NCBI GenBank assembly: GCA_013396915.1
Contig: VWZL01002032.1
Span: forward strand, 636,878-700,877
DNA length: 64,000 nucleotides
Reading direction: 5' to 3'
DNA from: Stercorarius parasiticus
Taxonomy: Eukaryota > Chordata > Aves > Charadriiformes > Stercorariidae
The notes beneath the pieces were generated by a model. That model had not been told where the DNA came from. It ran no database searches and worked only from the letters and a program-made list of their open reading frames with translations. A program made the translations under genes and the position numbers. Shown here piece by piece: positions 36,171 to 50,051 of the stretch. Position 1 is the stretch's first letter; every line of letters starts with the position of its first letter.

Positions 36171-39100
36171 ACTGGGATCCAAAAAGACCCTTCAAACCAA
36201 CTCTGGAGGAAGAGACCCCTGGAGGAACCTAAAGTCATTGAACATCTCCCTTCTTGATCTGGAAGTCCTGGATATGGTTGCTTTTCTCCTTTGGCAGAGC
36301 ACTGAGGATGCCCTCCCTTAGCAGCTGGGTGCTCAGTTTCATGACTAAGACAGGCTGCGATATGAAGAGGAGGCAGAAGAGCACTACAATTCTCTATGGA
36401 CAGTTTGGAAGGAGCATTCTGAGCATGTCTAACACATACAGCAAAACACTAAAGGAAAGCTTAACAAAGTTTGTTTTCTCATTTTATTTTATTTTTAAGT
36501 GATGAAAGTATGAGTAGAAGCAAGGCTGTAGCCTTGAGGTTAGAAATTTCACTGGGGAAAAGGAAAATTTGCATTTTGGTCCTGCTCCCAGAACTATTTG
36601 TGCTTTGTTCAAAGTCTGCTTTCATATAAAACTCACCAAATAAGTCTTAGATGAACAGCATAATACGAAACCTCAAAAAGACAGGAAGACATGATTTCTC
36701 TTGGGGTCTATTTGAACCAAACAGCTTCATGCAAAGTATACATGCTATGGAGAACCCATAGCACCAAGACAGAAAAGCAGGTTCAGAAACTTACTGGGAC
36801 AGGGTATGTAACCATCCCTTGCCAGCATTAAGGTAAAGTTTCTGTCTGTGAAAGAGACAGTCTGGAAAATGCTCATTAGATCACTAGGTCAAAATCATTA
36901 CGTACAAAACAAGATTTATACATCTGATAACCCTCTTTGGACCCATCCTTCCTTGAAAACATATCTAAGTGTGAGGTCAAAGAAACAGTTTCCACATTCT
37001 TATTATGGCCCTAGATGACAATGATACTAACACATGTAACTCTTCCATTCCAAATATAGGAAGGCAATTATAAAGTGTTCTTTTATTTTCAGGGCAGAGG
37101 GGTTAAAGTGTTACATTTACATGAATTACGGTGTTCCAACTAAAAAACAGAAACTTTTTTCACAAGAATATTTATCCTCTCTACTCAACACCTTCCTGAC
37201 AAATTTTCAACTAATAGTTATTTTTATGCCTAAACCACCAAGATAACTTTAATATTTTGGTGAGTGATAAAACCAGAGGAATTCTCAAGTGAATCTGCCA
37301 CATCACTCAGAGCTTAGCTTAGTTTTATATTTGTACGTGCAATCGCAGACCTTGCTTGATATATCATAAGAGCAGTGTTCTATTTCTATAATACCACGAA
37401 AAACAATGGCTAGCTTGCCCCTAGTTTGCTTACTTATTGTCACTAAACTACACTGCAGTAATTCATAAAAAACATTAATCTATGATGCTTTTGTGCCTGA
37501 CACATCCAAATTTTTTCACTTCCCTATGTCCCAATCTCATGTATATCCTGTGAGTGCATAACACCCCACCCAATCACACAGTACAATTTGCACGCTAGCA
37601 CTTAACAGTGTTTTCAGAACTGTTTATAAACGCCAAATGTCATAAATTTTTTTTCCTTATACAACACAGGGAATTTGCATGGTTTGTCCAACACATACGA
37701 ATTTAGTAATAGAGCAGGCTGAAACCTAGAAAAGAGATAATGGTTCATAGTTTCTTGATCTAACTATGTGTGTTTCCGCATTGAGTATCATCCACCAACA
37801 AAGTGTATGACTCAAAGGCTGCTACTACGTACAATGTAAGTTTGCAGGATCTGAACTTATGAAAAAAACTAAGAAATCTGGAGCTGAAATAAGACAACTT
37901 TTGAAAACCAAAACCTATTCAATTGACATTCCTGCCAGCCAGCTGTGCAATCTTATCTTTGCTGCTCAAAGGTGGTAAATATCAATGGAAACGCTTCCTG
38001 TTAAACAGAGATGAAAGCATACGAGAAGATACCCCTGTACTATATAGCCCAGTCGTCTGTCTCAGCATTTCACTGGAGGATCTGCAGCTGAGCTGTATGA
38101 AACTGCACTGAGAAGTGGTAGGATTAGTCAAAATAGTCTGAGAGACACTCCAAGTGGTTTAATAAATAAATAAAAAATATTTTTCCCTAAGACACATTTT
38201 CCAATTGTGCAATTTTCTTCTTGTGGCTACTTAGCAACTGCAGTCATTTTCTATACAGGAATCCTCCTGGTACATTGAAAGAGCCCCAGGCAAACTACCC
38301 TATACAATATTCATTATTCTTAATGCACAAGTGGAAGAAAGAAAAAAAAGAAAAAAGAAAAAAAAGTACTCAGTTCAAAATAACACTTTACTGTTTGGTA
38401 ATTGTTACAAAATATCTTTTGCCTATATTCCAGGAACAATTTTAAATTATTAATCATAATTGGCTTTTCTCAATATAAAAAAAAAGAAATTCTAAAAATC
38501 TGCAAATCACTGACATCAGCCCATTGCCACAGCATTCAGCCACATTGGGAGCCACTCTGCAGTTCAATAGCTCTGCAAGCATTTCAGACAACATATTCTA
38601 CAATCCTAGTTGGAATAAGTGATTCAAATCAAAAATGCTGGACACCTGCCTACCCTAGTGGGTCTAAGGCTATCGGCAGCGATAGTACTTTGGGAACAAA
38701 AATGGAATGTTTAGAAAACTTAACGTAGACAGAACCATACCACTTGATCATCAAAATATACCTATTGCAAGACCAAATCCACTTCTAGTTCATTATAATC
38801 TAGTAGCATTGTGATTACTCAAAGATACTAATTAAAATCTGGCTGTAATGTTTAAGGTCCATCTGTTCTCTCTTCCTTTCTTACCCTGTTGGGAGATTGG
38901 TTGGAATATTCATATCCACAAGAGTAAATCATGGCCCGTAAAGATGGGTATCTATCTGATTAATACAAGGGATGCAGAAAAAAATAAAGATGTATTGCTA
39001 CTGTGTAATGACTATGAACACTGTTCAGCGAAATCTTTAAGCATGTCTTACACTTCTGTGAAAACTCTTTAAAGCTGTTACTAATGTTTGAAACTTTGCT

Positions 39101-41042
39101 AAAACAGAGATCCTACACTCTCTTAGACTTTCCAGATTTCAAGTAATTTTTGCCTCTGTTTTTCAACTTTTCAACATCCTTTTAAAATCATAGACAAATG
39201 AAACAGTATTTTCTGTGCCGGTAGACTTAGAGCACTCTTCTCAATCTTCATGTTGTTTTCCTGTTTCAACATCCAAGGACTACATTAGCTCTTTTTGTCA
39301 CAGTATTGCACAGGCAGATCACAGTTGCTTGGTTCCCTAAATACTCTTTCCAGAACCATTGTTTCCTGAGACACAGAATAAGACTGTAATAAATGCGCAA
39401 ATACAACATTAGCTTGGCTCACCCTGTGATACACGCTCGAGGTCTGGCTTCCCTGACTGGCTTCAGTGCTGTACTTCTAAGCTCATTCCTGACATCTCTG
39501 CTGGAGTCATCCGACCAGCTCAGGGCAAGGACTGCAAATTCTGCTGAGCTTCCCAAGAAACTCAAGCACAGCTGACAGCCCCAATTGTTGTAGGGTTCCC
39601 TTTAGAGAGACAGTATGTATACATACTCAGTTTAGTTTTCCCCTTCCAGAGCAGCTCTATTGCCCCAAACCCAGTCTTCTTCACCTGCAACCGGCCACAA
39701 AAATGCACATCTTATCACTCAGGTACACTGGTACAACTCCCTCATTATCCAGGACATAAAATATATTAAGAATTGTGCCTCAGTGCCACACGGGTGCCAT
39801 GACTCCCAGCACTACGTAGGATGGATGCAATCAGCCACCCTAGAGAGGGCTAACTTTGAGTTCGTTCATTGGTGTGGTCCACAAAGACAATATGAGAACA
39901 ACCTAAGGGCTTATATACTTTGGAGCAGATGGATCATTGTACCGTCCAGTACAAATAAACAAATTTCCATGGAGGAATACTGCTGCTACTCCAAAACATC
40001 TGATTATGATGATGTTTGAAATGCGATGAATGAAAACTTTCTTGGATGCAAATTAAAGCTTATTGAAAAGGGGATAAAAACAGCATTTGCAATCAGATTG
40101 AACAAACTTCTCTACAAATATGTTTGCCTCTACTTGATTATGAGTCACTATAGATAGGCAAATTGATTATCATACTCCTTTCCTGGCTTAACTCACTAAA
40201 CCTCTGAAGGGTTTACAGGTTTTTACTTCGAAGACAATTCTGAAGTATTATTGTCACAATGATACCACAATGGCTACAAGATAATGAATTGAAACATGCA
40301 AAAAATTGCCCAGAATTAATGCTTTCAGCAAAGTAGTACATCACTGCTACAATGCCCCTGCAATCAGCATTTATGACAGAGCTTTATGACTAGTGCTCAA
40401 AGTCAATGTTGACATTGGAAAGCATACATGAGATGGGACATTGCTTGGAGTTGATTCATTCTGATCCCTCTGAAGACAGCCATAGTTTGGCTTTAAACTT
40501 AAATTAAACTTTTTAAGACCTTAAAAATGAAAACTAGGAGACAACTCCGGAGCTGGCAATCTTGTTTATAAAAGTAGTCCATTTGAACTGGAAAAAGAAC
40601 ATTCTCCAGAAAAACTGCAAAAGAGAGGAACTTCTGTAACAGCAGGTAAAAGCTGACACTCACTGAAAGTACATCATAATCACTACCATTTGAAATACAA
40701 ATTCTGGGGGGAAAAAAGAATAAAACAAACAAACAAAAAACCCTCAGACACATTGACACATTTAATTATCCACTCAGATTAACTGTGGAACAGGTATTCC
40801 CATGTTATTTAAGCCACATCAGAATACGGTAATTTTACTTGGGTGGAGAGGATTTAAGTGGGGGAAAATCACCCATTAAAAAGCTTTAATGAAATGACCA
40901 AAGATGGAAACAACTATTTCAGTAAGATTTCCTAGAGTAGACAAATTTGCAGAAAATACAACATAGTAGAATGTTCCGTTTCCACTGTAGGAAAGCAATG
41001 AAGCAGAAAGTGGTATGCCCTGGAGCAATTGGGTTACAAATT

Positions 41043-41064
41043 AAAAAAAAAAAAAAAAAAAAAA
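41043..41064. repeat. Poly(A) run
   Basis: An uninterrupted run of about 22 A in AT-rich surroundings, without a recognisable retrotransposon body on its 5' side. Confidence 0.9.
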
Positions 41065-42128
41065 GGCAATAAACTGAGCTATTTCATATAGGAAAACGGG
41101 TAGCTGTCCGAATTAGGACTAGGCAGATGCAAATTACCTCTGCTTACCTTTTGGAGTATTTAGTTTTAGGATATTCTTTTCACAGTGTATTGCAGGAAAT
41201 TTAAATGTCCTAAAGATGTATTTTAAAATCAATATAAGGACAGAAAATGTTATAAAATTTGAGAAATCATTTCAGGACTTAGCTATCAAACTCTAATTGC
41301 TATGGCTCTGCTAGTTGTATATTCTAACGACAATGGATGTTAACCTTCACTTGGACAGGGCAGGGAGGGGCTAAGTGATAGATAACCACTTATTAACCGC
41401 AAGTCTGGTTTATAGAAAGAACCTCCTACATGCAGAATAAATAAACTTCAACCTGTAAGAATACTGGTCTGAAACGACAGCAAATTTGAAGTTAAAAAAC
41501 CTTAGTGAACGCATTATACAATTTACCCTTTTCCAGTGCTTCCAAAAGAGAAAGCAAACATTAACAAGCATGAAAATACAGGTTTCATAGAGGAGGGTAG
41601 TCAGCTAACATATCTGGATATGTGCCAAGAAACAGAGATGAAAAAAGGAATGATAAGTGAGAATTTGTACAGATTCAGAGCTGTTGAGTGAGCAATGAAA
41701 TCAGAAAGCTTTATTTTTTCTGCATTAGATGACCATTGGTCCAAAATTAACTGAAGCATATGCTTTTTTCTCACTCAGTGCTCTCAGTGGGTTTTGGCAG
41801 ATACTTCGGCCCAATGTTGAATTAATATCATTTGGAAGAGTGTTTTTTAACCAGTGAACACCATTTTTAACCTGCCTCTTTCATGGAAATAAACTTCTGA
41901 GTTCTGGAGCACAGTAGTAATAACAGTTCTTAGCAGAAATGTCAACCTTATGGGTTAGAGGGAAACAGGGTAGCCATCTTAAGGCTCTTAAGGGAAAGAA
42001 AGTTGGCCTCTGACAAATAAGGCCTCTCAGGTAAAAATTTCCATGGGAGACCCTGGAACTTCCCTCTTCTGAAACAAGATGCCACCTTCATTCTCACAGT
42101 GCAAGAGTAAGATTCCTTAAGGCAGGAG

Positions 42129-42178
42129 GAAAAAAAAAAAAAAAAAAAAACCAAAAAAAAAAACAAAAAAAAAACCCC
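42129..42178. repeat. A-rich low-complexity tract
   Basis: Long A-runs broken by single or double C bases, ending in CCCC. On the opposite strand it produces a phenylalanine-rich open frame (41948-42250) that is an artefact of the tract. Confidence 0.9.
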
Positions 42179-42863
42179 AACACGTACTCCACTCCCAGAT
42201 AGGTGCATATAGTACCCTTTCCACAATAACACTGTTATGCTCATTTGCAAAGCTATAGCATTTCAGAGTGTTTTAAGAACAGTATTATGAAGCATACACA
42301 GAGGGAGGTCTAGTCTGGCAACACAACTTGTTTCTCTTGCAACCATGTTTTGGACAGCAGAGTGTACTGCCATCTTTTCCTTCATTTCAAAATCAGGCGG
42401 TTCTGCCATCTTCTACCTTCCTTGAATGAATACCAGTCACTAAAACTTGGCATACAGCTTTTCATTACCCTGTTTGTGCTCCAGGCCACCCCTCATTCAC
42501 GCTGCTATTAACACGTTGGAAACAAAAGATACTGCCACTAACTAAGGAAGCCTCTGAGCAGCGAACTGCTGGATACTGGAGGATTATTCTTGGGGAAATA
42601 CTACCATAAATCGATTCTGTTCTTACATCCTTAAATATGCATCCGCTTTTACCACTGCTGGAGACAAGACCTCATGCTACATAAACATTTGATCTGACCC
42701 AGTGTAGCCATTCTTTTGTTCTTGGAGCTCATTCGAATCAAACTGTTTGCTTAGCCTAATACACTACTTCTGTTCCAGAGATGAAATCAAATGTCTTTGA
42801 TCTCATGGATTATAGGACAGCAAGGTATAAACAGACTGCATCTTACATACGTGAGAAAAGTAC

Positions 42864-43032
42864 CTTAGAAATGTTCCCTATTCATTGATGAAAACACATG
42901 GAGAGAACAGTGCTTTTTAAAAGCCAAGTATATGGGCAAGAGTTACCAGCTTAGAAATGCTCTACATCTGTTGATTAAAACACATAGCAAAATAGGATTT
43001 TTAAAAAGCCAAGTATGGGCAAGAATTAGCAA
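42864..43032. repeat. Diverged tandem duplication, two units of about 86 bp
   Basis: Both units start with cttagaaatg (42864 and 42950), continue with a 'gat(g/t)aaaacacat' block and 'ttaaaa(a)gccaagta', and end with 'tgggcaaga'. Substitutions and small indels separate the copies, showing an old local duplication. Confidence 0.85.
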
Positions 43033-45369
43033 GCCTATACGATGTAATTTTAACCAGTTTATCAAAATCAGAGAAATCTCAAACTAGAAGGAAACGTGCC
43101 ATAAAGTCTCTGTGTCATCCACAGAAGTCAGTCTGGCGGCTATACCCTTGTAGCAGGTTGTAACCAGCCCGTGCTCCCTAGGGCACAGGAAGAGTCTTCC
43201 CTCTAGCTTCTTATTTTGTGGAAACCAGACACGTTCGCTCAAGGTCCTGAGCCATTTACTAGAGAGAATCTTCTCTAAAGGGAGCATAAAGAAATTCTTC
43301 TGGAAACCTTTTAAGGGTAGCCGCAAACAGTTTCCAAGTGATTATTACCAGGAGTTTAAAATTTTCAAAACTTGCATGGGATCCTAAAGGGCAGAAACAA
43401 CGGCACAAAAGCAAGAGTATCGCTCAATACAGACTCGATTTCTGAGGGCCCAGCTAAACCCCGTCTTGATTACAGTAACTCATTTCCACAGCTACAGGTG
43501 ACAGGCAGCCCAAAGTGACCCACGGTCATAACGACATTCTCGCATTCAAGAGGACAGAAGACATAACCGCTTCACGTTTGCAAACAGTGCTGAACATTAT
43601 GATTAAAATTAAACAAGGGCAAGTGCTAAGTTAAGAGAAGTGAAATCAGGGGCATAACAATACACAGCTATATGAGCCCTTGAGCACAGAAAAGCAAAAC
43701 GGCAACGCATTGTAAGAGTTCCCTTTATACAGCTAACAGGACAGACTCGGATCCAAACTGGGGGCTGCTCAGCCGTGAGCATATGGTGGGACAGGAGCAC
43801 AAACACCTCACAACTAGAAGAGCTGATCTAGCCCACAAGAGGTCCTGCAAAATGCACACCAACTTGTCCTTTTGGACTTATTTAAATACGTTTTTATGTT
43901 ATATTCACTGCCATGATGTCTGGACATCTTTTAAAATGTCAGTGCTGACCCAAGCCGTATTTTACTTCTCTCTCACCTAGTCTCTGTCCTAAATTTCTCA
44001 TCCTGTGTCTGATAACTTGGTCTGATGACTTGGTCTTTCACATTACTTTTTTCCCCAAGTGTTCAGCAGTATGTTCCTCACCCACAATTAAAAAAGGGGG
44101 GAAGGGACCAAAAGATGAGAGTTAGCAAGAAGAGTTATACCTTCCCCCTGGAAAACAGGAAGTAACTGCATCGCTTAAATGAATGCAAAGAAAAGGGACT
44201 GGACTGACAAAAATGACAGACCACAGATATCCCTCCCGGGGGATAACTCCGCAAGGCACCCAGGAGCACACAGCAAACTCTCCGTTATCCCACAGATTCT
44301 CACAAGATCAACCCACATGGATTCTTCCCCATTACTCAGGGAGTCCTGCAGATTACCCTAAAACCAGGAATGCACACGTGTTATTTGCATTGCTTTAGAA
44401 CCATGAGTAAGACACAGTGGTGGAAATGGAGCTAAAAATATACCCATCTTTCCATCTATTGATGCAGAATATCTAGTTATATACTTGGCTGTAATGCAGA
44501 AAGAAGCCCGGAGAAATTATTTTCACATACGACATCTAAGAGACATGAAAACAGTCACCGTGTATCAGGAGGAATGGAAGTGTTACGATGAATAGGCTGT
44601 AGGCAGTACTGATAATATTACTGGGAAGAAAGCTGATAGGATTTTAGTCACTATTTGGTTACCAAGCCTTAGCAAAGGAAAGCGACAGTTGTATTTTCAT
44701 TTCTATATCTAAAATGGATCAAGATTAATTAAAGAAATAAGAAAAGTTAGATAGGAGTCAGGTTACCTTTTAGTGATGTAATTCCATTTTCTCTCTATGG
44801 GTGTTCTAACCTCGTTTACCCAAGTAGCAAGCTTTCCCTTTGTCCTTAAGCCCCTTTACCAGCATCTTCTCTTTTCTAAGTTCATAAAGATCACAATCCT
44901 TTGTGAACTGTAGTAAAGTCTCAGACATTTGCACAACAATAGGATGATATCACTAACAAGAAGTTTCTAGGAGTACACACGTAGGAAAGGATTATTTCAG
45001 AATGAGAAGACCCATGCTCAATAGCGTGTTATCACTTTCCTGCAAGATACAAAAAGGTGTCTGGAGATTCACTGTACCTGCATGTTAGAAAAGCACAGGA
45101 GAAGAGAGAAGAAAAAAAAGAAAACAAAATAATTCACGTTTCGTTTTCTTAAAGACCATCCCTTCTAAGCCAGGGATGGAGGGAAAATCAGAGAAATGTT
45201 CCTGAGACATAAGGTGATTCAGGAACATTGGCATATACATTTATGCACTTACATATCATCCTCCTTAAATAGCTGAGAATTTCCCTAGAAATTAATTTCT
45301 TTTTCCCCTTACCATTTTCCACATGCAAGATGCTGATGTTAAAGAGAGTCTAATCAAAACAACAGATGA

Positions 45370-47420
45370 GCTAAGCACCTCAAAATATAGCATAGACTCT
45401 ATCAGGTCTGAATAGAGGGCATGAGTATGAGTCTACCAACTGGATTGATGACATACCTTCTGATATGCTTAGGGACATGAGGCGACACATGCAGAAAATG
45501 TGATAATAATGTCAGATTTTAGCTATCTCTATGTAAATAAATAAAAACATATCAGGGTATAATATGACCAAATAAAAGACATCTTTAGTTATTGTTTCAC
45601 GAAGCAGATATTTAGGTAGTCCACAATAAAAGATGTAGTGCATGACTTGGTTCAAAACATCTTGCAGAATGGAGGAGCCCTTCTATAACAGCAATCATAA
45701 CATTCCTAGATTCAAGATCTCTGCAGAGGTATGAAAATCTAAACACCCAGCACAATTGTTCTCAACCTCAAAAGAACTTAAAATACAGATTCATATTAAA
45801 AATCCACAGGGGGAGCTGAGAGAATTAAAGTCTTTGAAGTAGGTACTTGAAGACACACCATCACAGGAACACAGAGCCACTTAGGAAAAGCTTGAGAAGG
45901 GCCATGGCAACTCAGCAGGGAAGGGGAAGCAGATGAGAAACAAGAAGGCAATCTTCAAAAAGCTGAAGTTGTCTCTAAAGGAAGAAAAAAGAAAGGCTGA
46001 TAAATTCTGGGAGATTAAATGTAAGCACACAATAAGACAGGCCAAAAAAGTGTGTGAGGAACAACTACAGAGGCAAAATTAAAGCTACGCTTTTATTGAA
46101 ACACATCAGGAGCAGAAGACTGCCAAGGTGTCTGTAGGGCCAACTGAAGATCAGGGCAAAAAAAGAGCAAGCAGAGCAAAAAGGACAATCCTTTGCAGTA
46201 TTACGTAGAAGTAACTGGAAAGTTTTTAAAGGAAACCTGGATTTGCTTTGTGAGGGACTCGGAAAAAGATCTGTCTGAAATTCAGGTGAGTGTAGAACAG
46301 GCTACAGAAAGACTTGACAAAGTGAATACCAACAAATTGCCAGGTGGTATTCACCCAAGATATCTAAAGGAATATGTAACTAAAAGAATATGTAACTAAA
46401 TTACAATAATGAGCGGTAGGCTCTCAAACCTGCCTTTGTACATTATGATTGGTGAATGGCAAACATGGCAACTTCTATAAAACATTGCAGGATAGGTCTG
46501 TGAAGCTGCAGGCTGACTGGCAATTTAATAAACATATGAGAATAAAATTACGAGACACCTGCATAAACATGACGTAGTCAAAAAAGTCAACACAGCTTTT
46601 GCTAAGGAAGACCTGCCTCATTATACAGCTGACACAATCTAGTTCAGTTTTCAAAAGCCTTTTACCGAAGTCTCTTGCCAAAACTGTGAGGAACTCCTGG
46701 AGGCCTTTACAAAACTGTAGGACTGGCCACAAGTTAGCACATGAAGTTCAGAGTAAGTAAAGTTGAAGGCTCATGAGGAAAAATGATCCTAAATTTATAT
46801 TTATGATGCCCCAATGATACGCGGTGAGCTGACCATTACCATGAAGGTGCGATCCTCGAGTCATGATGGAAGTTCCATGAAAACATCAACCCAGTGCTCA
46901 GTTTAGGTCAAAAAAAGGCAAATCAAATGTTGAGACTTCTTAGGGAAGGGACAAAGAACAGAACAGTGAACTCTACCATAGTTCTATGCATAAATCTATG
47001 TTTTGCAACTGGAATACCGGTTGCAGTTCTGATCACTTCCTCCTAAGCAGGATATAGCAGGACACAAAGGGCTCAAGACAACCCGGATGACCAAAGGTCT
47101 GGAATAGATGCAGAATGTTCCCTTTGTATGAGGGATGAAGGACAAAGTAAACTGGGATTGCACTCTGAAAAAGATGTAACTTAGAGAGAATACGATAGAG
47201 GTCAGCTGCATCGTAAATGACATGCAGCAAATGGTGTGCTTTGACTGCTTACTCTCTACCAGTAGAAGAACTGCAGGGAATCAAATGAAGCCATTAGGAA
47301 TCAGGTTCAAAACAAGCAGAGGTTATTCTTCGTATGGCAGAGAGTTCATTACTAAAGGATATTGCAGGTGTTGTAAATTCACTTGGTTTCAGAGGGACAC
47401 AGAGCAAACTTAGAGGAGAA
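45370..47420 (+). mobile_element. Long decayed L3/CR1-like LINE
   Basis: Sequence order follows a non-LTR retrotransposon of the CR1/L3 group. The endonuclease end is near 45690-45720. The Lys-rich linker between endonuclease and reverse transcriptase is readable at 45960-46075 as a diverged 'KADKFWEIKCKHTIRQAKK'. Reverse-transcriptase remnants follow, and near 46990-47200 comes a 3' part resembling 'gttgcagttctgatcacttc ... ggatatagcaggac ... gatgaccaaaggtctggaat'. Frames are repeatedly broken. About 2 kb survive, far more than for the typical truncated CR1 copies here. Edges are approximate. Confidence 0.72.
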
Positions 47421-48855
47421 ATCCACTAAATACCAAAAGATCCATCTGGGTCAGGAAACCCCTAAATTAACTGAAAGCAGGGAGAGCATTACACTGAGAT
47501 TATGCATTTATTTTTCCCTCTTGCATGGTTCTTACCTTTCTCCCCGCTGGCAGCAGATGCTGGGCTAAAGGGAAGGGGAAGTGCATTCTCATCATCAGTC
47601 TTTGAGCTTTTTCGGAATTATAACCTCCCCACGGTGCCTGAAGCAGGGGTTCCAGCGCATGTGTAGGAAGAAGGTGCCACAACACATCTTTCACCTATTC
47701 AAGAGGTCTTATCCCACAGGCCTCTGATAACTGCTGCATGCTCTAATTAGGCTGTGCTGTTAATCATGCGCAAACCAAATAATGTGCAGCCAAGGTCTGT
47801 CCAGATGCTGCACAGACTCAGTAGAAAATGAGAAAGGCGAAAGAGGGTAGAAGGGCCTTTTCCTTTTCAGCAGCACTTGATTAAAGTGCACCAGAACAGA
47901 CCCTCGATTCAGCACATTGTCTTGGAACATTAGCATGCAAATATTATCAGGTGCAGAGAACCATTCTAAATCCATATCTGCTTGTGCAAATTCTGTCAAG
48001 TACAAGTGTTTAGATAATCAAAAGTCCTTCTAATAAACCTGGTTGTCTTCCTTAAGTGCTCTGAAAAGCAGTGATACACATAAAATAGTTCTGTCCTGCT
48101 GCATACTGTAATTCTTACCACCTCATGTATTTATGCATCTGGCTCTAACAAAACATTATTATTTGACTTAAGATACATTACAGAACTGCATTATAGGCAG
48201 TAATTAAGGTTGTACAACAGTTCTTTTCATGTTTTCAGATTCTTATAACAGTTTGGGCTGAAATTTATTGCAGTGATTTGCTGTGCTGTACAGAGACTAA
48301 TTTTTTCCATGAATAATCTGCCGTGTTCCCAAGGACAATGCATCATTTTGCCTGCATTAAAAAATTCATTGTCCCTTTATTGACTATCTCACGCACTTCT
48401 GTATTTTGAAGCAGAGATCAAAAAGATAGCAAGGCCTGATCTGTATGTCAGGAGGGTCTTCAGCTTCTTTGTGAAATTCTAATTCAGTTTGGCCAAATGA
48501 GATAGTTCTTATCATCTAAAGTCTCTCAGTCTAAGAGAAAAATTATTCTAGAATCTCATTCCACATGTTTTAAAAATATCATCTACTTTCATATCAACTT
48601 TCAGCTCCGTTATTCTAGCACTGCCTTTTAGCTTAAATAGCACTATCCATTACCTGAAGATTATGGTCCTTGACTCACAGATTTCTGTTATATCCCATTA
48701 TATCTTCCTTTCAAATTACAGTTTATACATTTTTTTGCTCATCCTCTAGTTCAAACCAATTTTCTGGCATACATGTGACGTGAACAAGGCTAACCAGGAT
48801 TATATAAAATATAATTCAGAACCTTCTACAATTGCACAGGTATTTCCCCATATCA
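47421..48855. other. No recognised gene or repeat
   Basis: Sequence between two LINEs with short incidental open frames such as 47500-47694 and 47760-48005 on minus. No domains, RNA genes or simple repeats of note. Confidence 0.5.
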
Positions 48856-49310
48856 CAGGATATAAGAATCACTGAGGTGGAAAGGGACCTCTAGAGATTG
48901 CTTAGTCAAGCAGGGTCAGCCAGAGCACATTGCTTAGGACCGTGCCCAGACAGATTTTGAATATCTCCAAAGCTGAAGACTCCACAATCTCTCTGAGGAG
49001 CCTGCTCCAGTGTTTGTCCACCCTGAAAGTAAAAAAGCTTTTTTCCTACGTTTACGTAGAATTTCCTGTACTTCAGTTTGTGCCCATTGCCTCTTGTCCT
49101 CCCGCTGGGCACCACTGAGAAGAATCCGGCTCCATTTTCTTTACTCCCTCCCATCAGGTATTTATCCATATTGATAAGATCCCTCTGAGACTTCTCTCCT
49201 CCAGTCTGAACAGTCCTAGCTCTTTCTGCCCCTCGGATACTGCAGTCCCTTAATCATCTTTGTAGTCCTTTGATGGACCAACTCCAGTATGTCTATATCT
49301 TTCTTAGACT
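48856..49310 (-). mobile_element. CR1 LINE 3' end
   Basis: On the minus strand a frame at 48906-49169 preserves pieces of the CR1 ORF2 end ('GRTRGNGHKLKYRKFYVNVG', '[19 protein letters not shown]' with changes). The plus-strand start 'tcacaggatataagaatcac' is the degraded reverse of the 3' end, with the diagnostic 'gtggaaagggacctctagag' at 48878-48897. It differs in sequence from the copy at 31849, suggesting another CR1 subfamily. Confidence 0.9.
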
Positions 49311-50051
49311 CTGAAATATCCACTGAAACACCTGAGCATCTCACCTTGATTACAACTTCATTAATAGTATCAGTTCAAAACCATCCAATTAACAACATAT
49401 ATTGACAAATGCCTGCATACATCTAAACTGACTTAAGTATACCCGAGCTGAAGTATACTTTGGTTGCTTTCAGGTGGGGAGATCTAAATTGACAATATTT
49501 CTTGCTAAGTATGTGATCTTTCAGTTTATACCATTACAATTAAGTTTTACATTTCAGTAAACTCTACAGTTCAGTTACTACAGACCATATGTTTTGGGGA
49601 GTTTAATCTTCTCCAATTTAGTTAATACTTTTTCCTGTGATTTCCCCCAAAACGCTTCAGTTAATGTTGATCCTAGTGATTGGGTTTTCTTCGTCTGGAA
49701 AATCTGTCATCAAAGAAATAATCAGGTCACCACGTCACAATTAATTTTTGCTAGATTAGTGTTTCATTTTAATTCATTTTCTCTTTACCACATCATAGTT
49801 TTTAATCGTCTTTCCTTCAAAATATAGTCTGAAGTTTAGCATATAACTGAAGTCAGACTCTAGTTAACCACTCACCATTTTCCTTTTCAAATAACAGATA
49901 CTGTCTTTGCCAGCATATAATCAAAGCATTTACAACTTGACAGATTATAAAAATATTTGGTTTGGAATCTCAAGAATACTTTCTTTCAAATTATTTCATC
50001 ATCCTAATTTAAATATACGCAACTGTAAATTTTAATTTCACCTTCGTTTGA
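49311..50051. other. No recognised gene or repeat
   Basis: AT-rich spacer of about 0.7 kb between two minus-strand CR1 copies; nothing identified. Confidence 0.5.

Larger units (their letters stand above)
36171..45369. other. Long stretch without a recognised gene
   Basis: About 9 kb with only simple-sequence landmarks: an A/G-rich tract (38335-38367), A-runs at 41043-41064 and 42129-42175, and an 86-bp tandem duplication (42864-43032). Open frames up to about 119 codons (39660-40019 plus) lack recognisable protein character. No RNA gene was seen. Confidence 0.5.

Noticed and set aside
41948..42250. Phenylalanine-rich open frame
   Set aside because: The Phe run is the translation of the A-rich tract on the opposite strand.
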